The position numbers and the translations under genes were made by a program. A stretch of DNA of 64,000 bases from Prochlorococcus sp. AG-347-J14 (GTDB taxonomy: Bacteria; Cyanobacteriota; Cyanobacteriia; PCC-6307; Cyanobiaceae), in contig QCBU01000001.1 of the NCBI GenBank assembly GCA_003281505.1, positions 242,638 through 306,637 of the forward strand, in the 5' to 3' direction. Below are positions 62,438 through 64,000 of the stretch, piece after piece. Numbering within the stretch: position 1 is the first letter of the stretch; the number at the start of each line of letters is the position of its first letter. The notes below the pieces were generated by a model, which did no database searches, had not been told where the DNA came from, and was given only the letters and a program-made list of their open reading frames with translations.

Positions 62438-63511
62438 ATGAAGAAATATAAGATTGTTTTATTGTCAGGAGACGGAATTGGACCAGAGATTTCAGAAGTT
62501 TCAAAAAAAGTTTTAAAAAAACTTTCAAAAAATCATAATTTCGATATTGAGATTATTGAAAAATTATTTGGAGGGATAGCATATGAAAAATATGGTACTC
62601 CTGCTCCAGATGAGACACTAGATCAATGTAAAAAAAGTGATGCAGTACTTTTAGCATGTGTTGGAGATATTAAATATGATACTCTTGCAAGAGAATTAAG
62701 GCCAGAAAGTGGTTTACTAAAGTTAAGATCTGCCCTAAACCTTTTCGCAAATATCAGGCCTGTCAAAATAAGAAAATCTTTATTAGATGCAAGTACATTA
62801 AAAAAAGAAATCGTTGAGCATGTAGATCTTATTGTTGTAAGAGAATTAATAGGAGGAATTTATTTTGGAAAACCAAGAGGACATATAACAAATACAAAAA
62901 TCCCAAAAGCTTTCAATACGATGGTTTATGATTCGACCGAAATAGAAAGAATAACTGAAATAGCAATAAAAATTGCTAACCAAAGAAATAAAAAAATATG
63001 TTCTGTTGATAAATCAAACGTTCTTGAGGTTAGTCAATTGTGGAGAGATACAGTTTTAAATATCACCTCAAAAGATAAAAATATATCTCTAAGCAATATG
63101 TACGTTGATAATGCAGCAATGCAATTAGTTAGAGATCCTGGTCAATTTGATGTGATTTTAACTAGTAATTTATTTGGAGACATTTTAAGCGATTTAGCCG
63201 CAATGTTAACTGGCTCTATTGGTATGCTTCCATCTGCTTCTTTAAACAATAATGGGCCAGGCGTTTTTGAACCTGTTCATGGTTCGGCGCCTGATATAGC
63301 TGGTAAAAACATAGCTAATCCTATTGCAATGCTTTTATCTGCTTCCATGATGTTAAAAATTGGATTAAATGAAGAAAAAGCTGCAGAAAATTTAGAAACT
63401 GCCATTGATAAAGTTTTATCGAAAGGATTTAGAACAGCAGATCTAGCTGATGGGTCTACTGAAGTTTTATCTTGCAGTGAAATCGGAGATAAAATAATGG
63501 ATGAAATTTAA
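62438..63511 (+). CDS. leuB: 3-isopropylmalate dehydrogenase
   Basis: LeuB oxidises 3-isopropylmalate in leucine synthesis. The 357-residue protein has LLSGDGIGPEISEVSKKVLK, the RELIGGIYFGKPRG substrate segment, VDKSNVLEVSQLWRDTV, and the NAD/Mg site SNLFGDILSDLAAMLTGSIG and EPVHGSAPDIAGK. It is followed after 88 bp by prk. Confidence 0.97.
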   Translation: MKKYKIVLLSGDGIGPEISEVSKKVLKKLSKNHNFDIEIIEKLFGGIAYEKYGTPAPDETLDQCKKSDAVLLACVGDIKYDTLARELRPESGLLKLRSALNLFANIRPVKIRKSLLDASTLKKEIVEHVDLIVVRELIGGIYFGKPRGHITNTKIPKAFNTMVYDSTEIERITEIAIKIANQRNKKICSVDKSNVLEVSQLWRDTVLNITSKDKNISLSNMYVDNAAMQLVRDPGQFDVILTSNLFGDILSDLAAMLTGSIGMLPSASLNNNGPGVFEPVHGSAPDIAGKNIANPIAMLLSASMMLKIGLNEEKAAENLETAIDKVLSKGFRTADLADGSTEVLSCSEIGDKIMDEI

Positions 63512-63599
63512 AAAAAATTAATAAATAAAAAAATATTTTTAAGTAAAACATAAAGTTGGCATATGACCTGTCAGAATCAATAGATATTGTTTTTAAAAA

Positions 63600-64000
63600 A
63601 TGTCAAAACGTCATCCAGTAGTCGCTGTAACAGGATCTTCAGGAGCAGGAACAAGTACAGTAAAAAGAGCCTTTGAGCATATTTTTGCCAGAGAAGATAT
63701 TGTTCCCGCAGTTGTTGAAGGTGATAGTTACCACAGATTTGAAAGAATGCCTATGAAAAAAGCTATGGCAGACGCTCTTTCAAAAGGTGAAAATTTCTCA
63801 CATTTTGGTCCAGAGGCTAATCTTTTTGACAAATTAGAAGAACTTTTTAAAATCTATGGTGAAACTGGAGGAGGAAAGAAAAGATATTATCTACATAGTC
63901 TTGAAGAAGCAGAAGAACATAATACAAGACTTGGGACTTCCCTAGAACCTGGGCAATTTACTCCATGGGAAGATATTCCTGAGGGAACAGATGTACTTTT
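63600..64000 (+). CDS. prk: Phosphoribulokinase (5' part, runs off the window)
   Basis: The first 133 or so codons of the Calvin-cycle enzyme that regenerates ribulose bisphosphate. MSKRHPVVAVTGSSGAGTST forms the P-loop, followed by VVEGDSYHRFERMPMKKAM and an FGPEANLFDKLEELF region. This form lacks the N-terminal Cys regulatory pair of plant-type enzymes and resembles the proteobacterial-type PRK present in marine picocyanobacteria. The ATG at 63600 is the only reasonable start. Confidence 0.95.
   Translation, partial: MSKRHPVVAVTGSSGAGTSTVKRAFEHIFAREDIVPAVVEGDSYHRFERMPMKKAMADALSKGENFSHFGPEANLFDKLEELFKIYGETGGGKKRYYLHSLEEAEEHNTRLGTSLEPGQFTPWEDIPEGTDVL

Noticed and set aside
1..64000. CRISPR arrays, insertion sequences, prophage genes or rRNA
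   Set aside because: No regular spaced repeats, transposase or integrase motifs, phage structural genes or rRNA sequence were seen on reading both strands.

Overview
This window is a strongly AT-rich, densely packed cyanobacterial chromosome segment. Its gene set points to a streamlined marine picocyanobacterium, most likely a high-light-adapted Prochlorococcus. Reasons: very short intergenic gaps, Lys/Asn/Ile-rich proteins, cyanobacteria-only families (DUF3082, DUF1816, DUF1830, DUF3288, DUF3685/Ycf55, DUF3727, PAM68-like), a uninterrupted dnaE, a ureDABC/ureEFG/urtABCDE urea cluster, glucosylglycerate genes, and prk beside leuB-lpxD-proB. The strain cannot be named from sequence reading alone.

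Layout. 1-2.5 kb (minus): 5' part of pdhB, a tiny hydrophobic ORF, a DUF3082 membrane protein, ispE, rsmA. 2.6-5.6 kb (plus): a small unknown, rlmH, then umuD-umuC and an HEATH-motif protein behind a likely LexA (SOS) box. 5.6-24 kb: housekeeping genes (dnaG, a DMT permease, ruvA, rpsO, PAM68-like, dnaE, gatA, a frameshifted rlmB, mrnC, a STAS protein, carA, trpD, an ABC exporter, msrA, tRNA-Pro, uppP). 24-25 kb: tiny membrane proteins and DUF1830. 25-29.8 kb: a probable complete glucosylglycerate synthesis and recycling set. 29.8-40.1 kb: urease structural genes, accessory genes and the urea ABC transporter, with a good NtcA-type promoter before urtA and a hairpin between urtA and urtB.

40.1-44.1 kb is a low-density stretch of very short unknown proteins, including a ribbon-helix-helix-like regulator flanked by repeats of an 11-bp palindrome. 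44.2-46.6 kb holds a Rieske oxygenase, a one-helix mini-protein, an orphan ABC ATPase and a zinc-ribbon membrane protein. 46.7-49.5 kb is an iron region: Fur-like boxes, a Crp/Fnr regulator, ferritin, a 40-residue Lys/Cys-rich mini-protein and an iron-type ABC ATPase (futC-like). 49.6-64 kb: nth, an SDR, a PPC-glutaredoxin fusion, pgsA, a CSP41-like epimerase, hisA, then a long plus-strand run from DUF3685 through a CofE-like protein, ruvX, yqeG, proB, lpxD and leuB to the 5' part of prk.

No insertion sequence, prophage, rRNA or CRISPR array was seen. The most notable points are the frameshift at the rlmB 3' end, the glucosylglycerate cycle, the Fur-linked Cys-rich mini-protein, the palindromes around the small regulator, the PPC-glutaredoxin fusion and the Rieske/ABC module.
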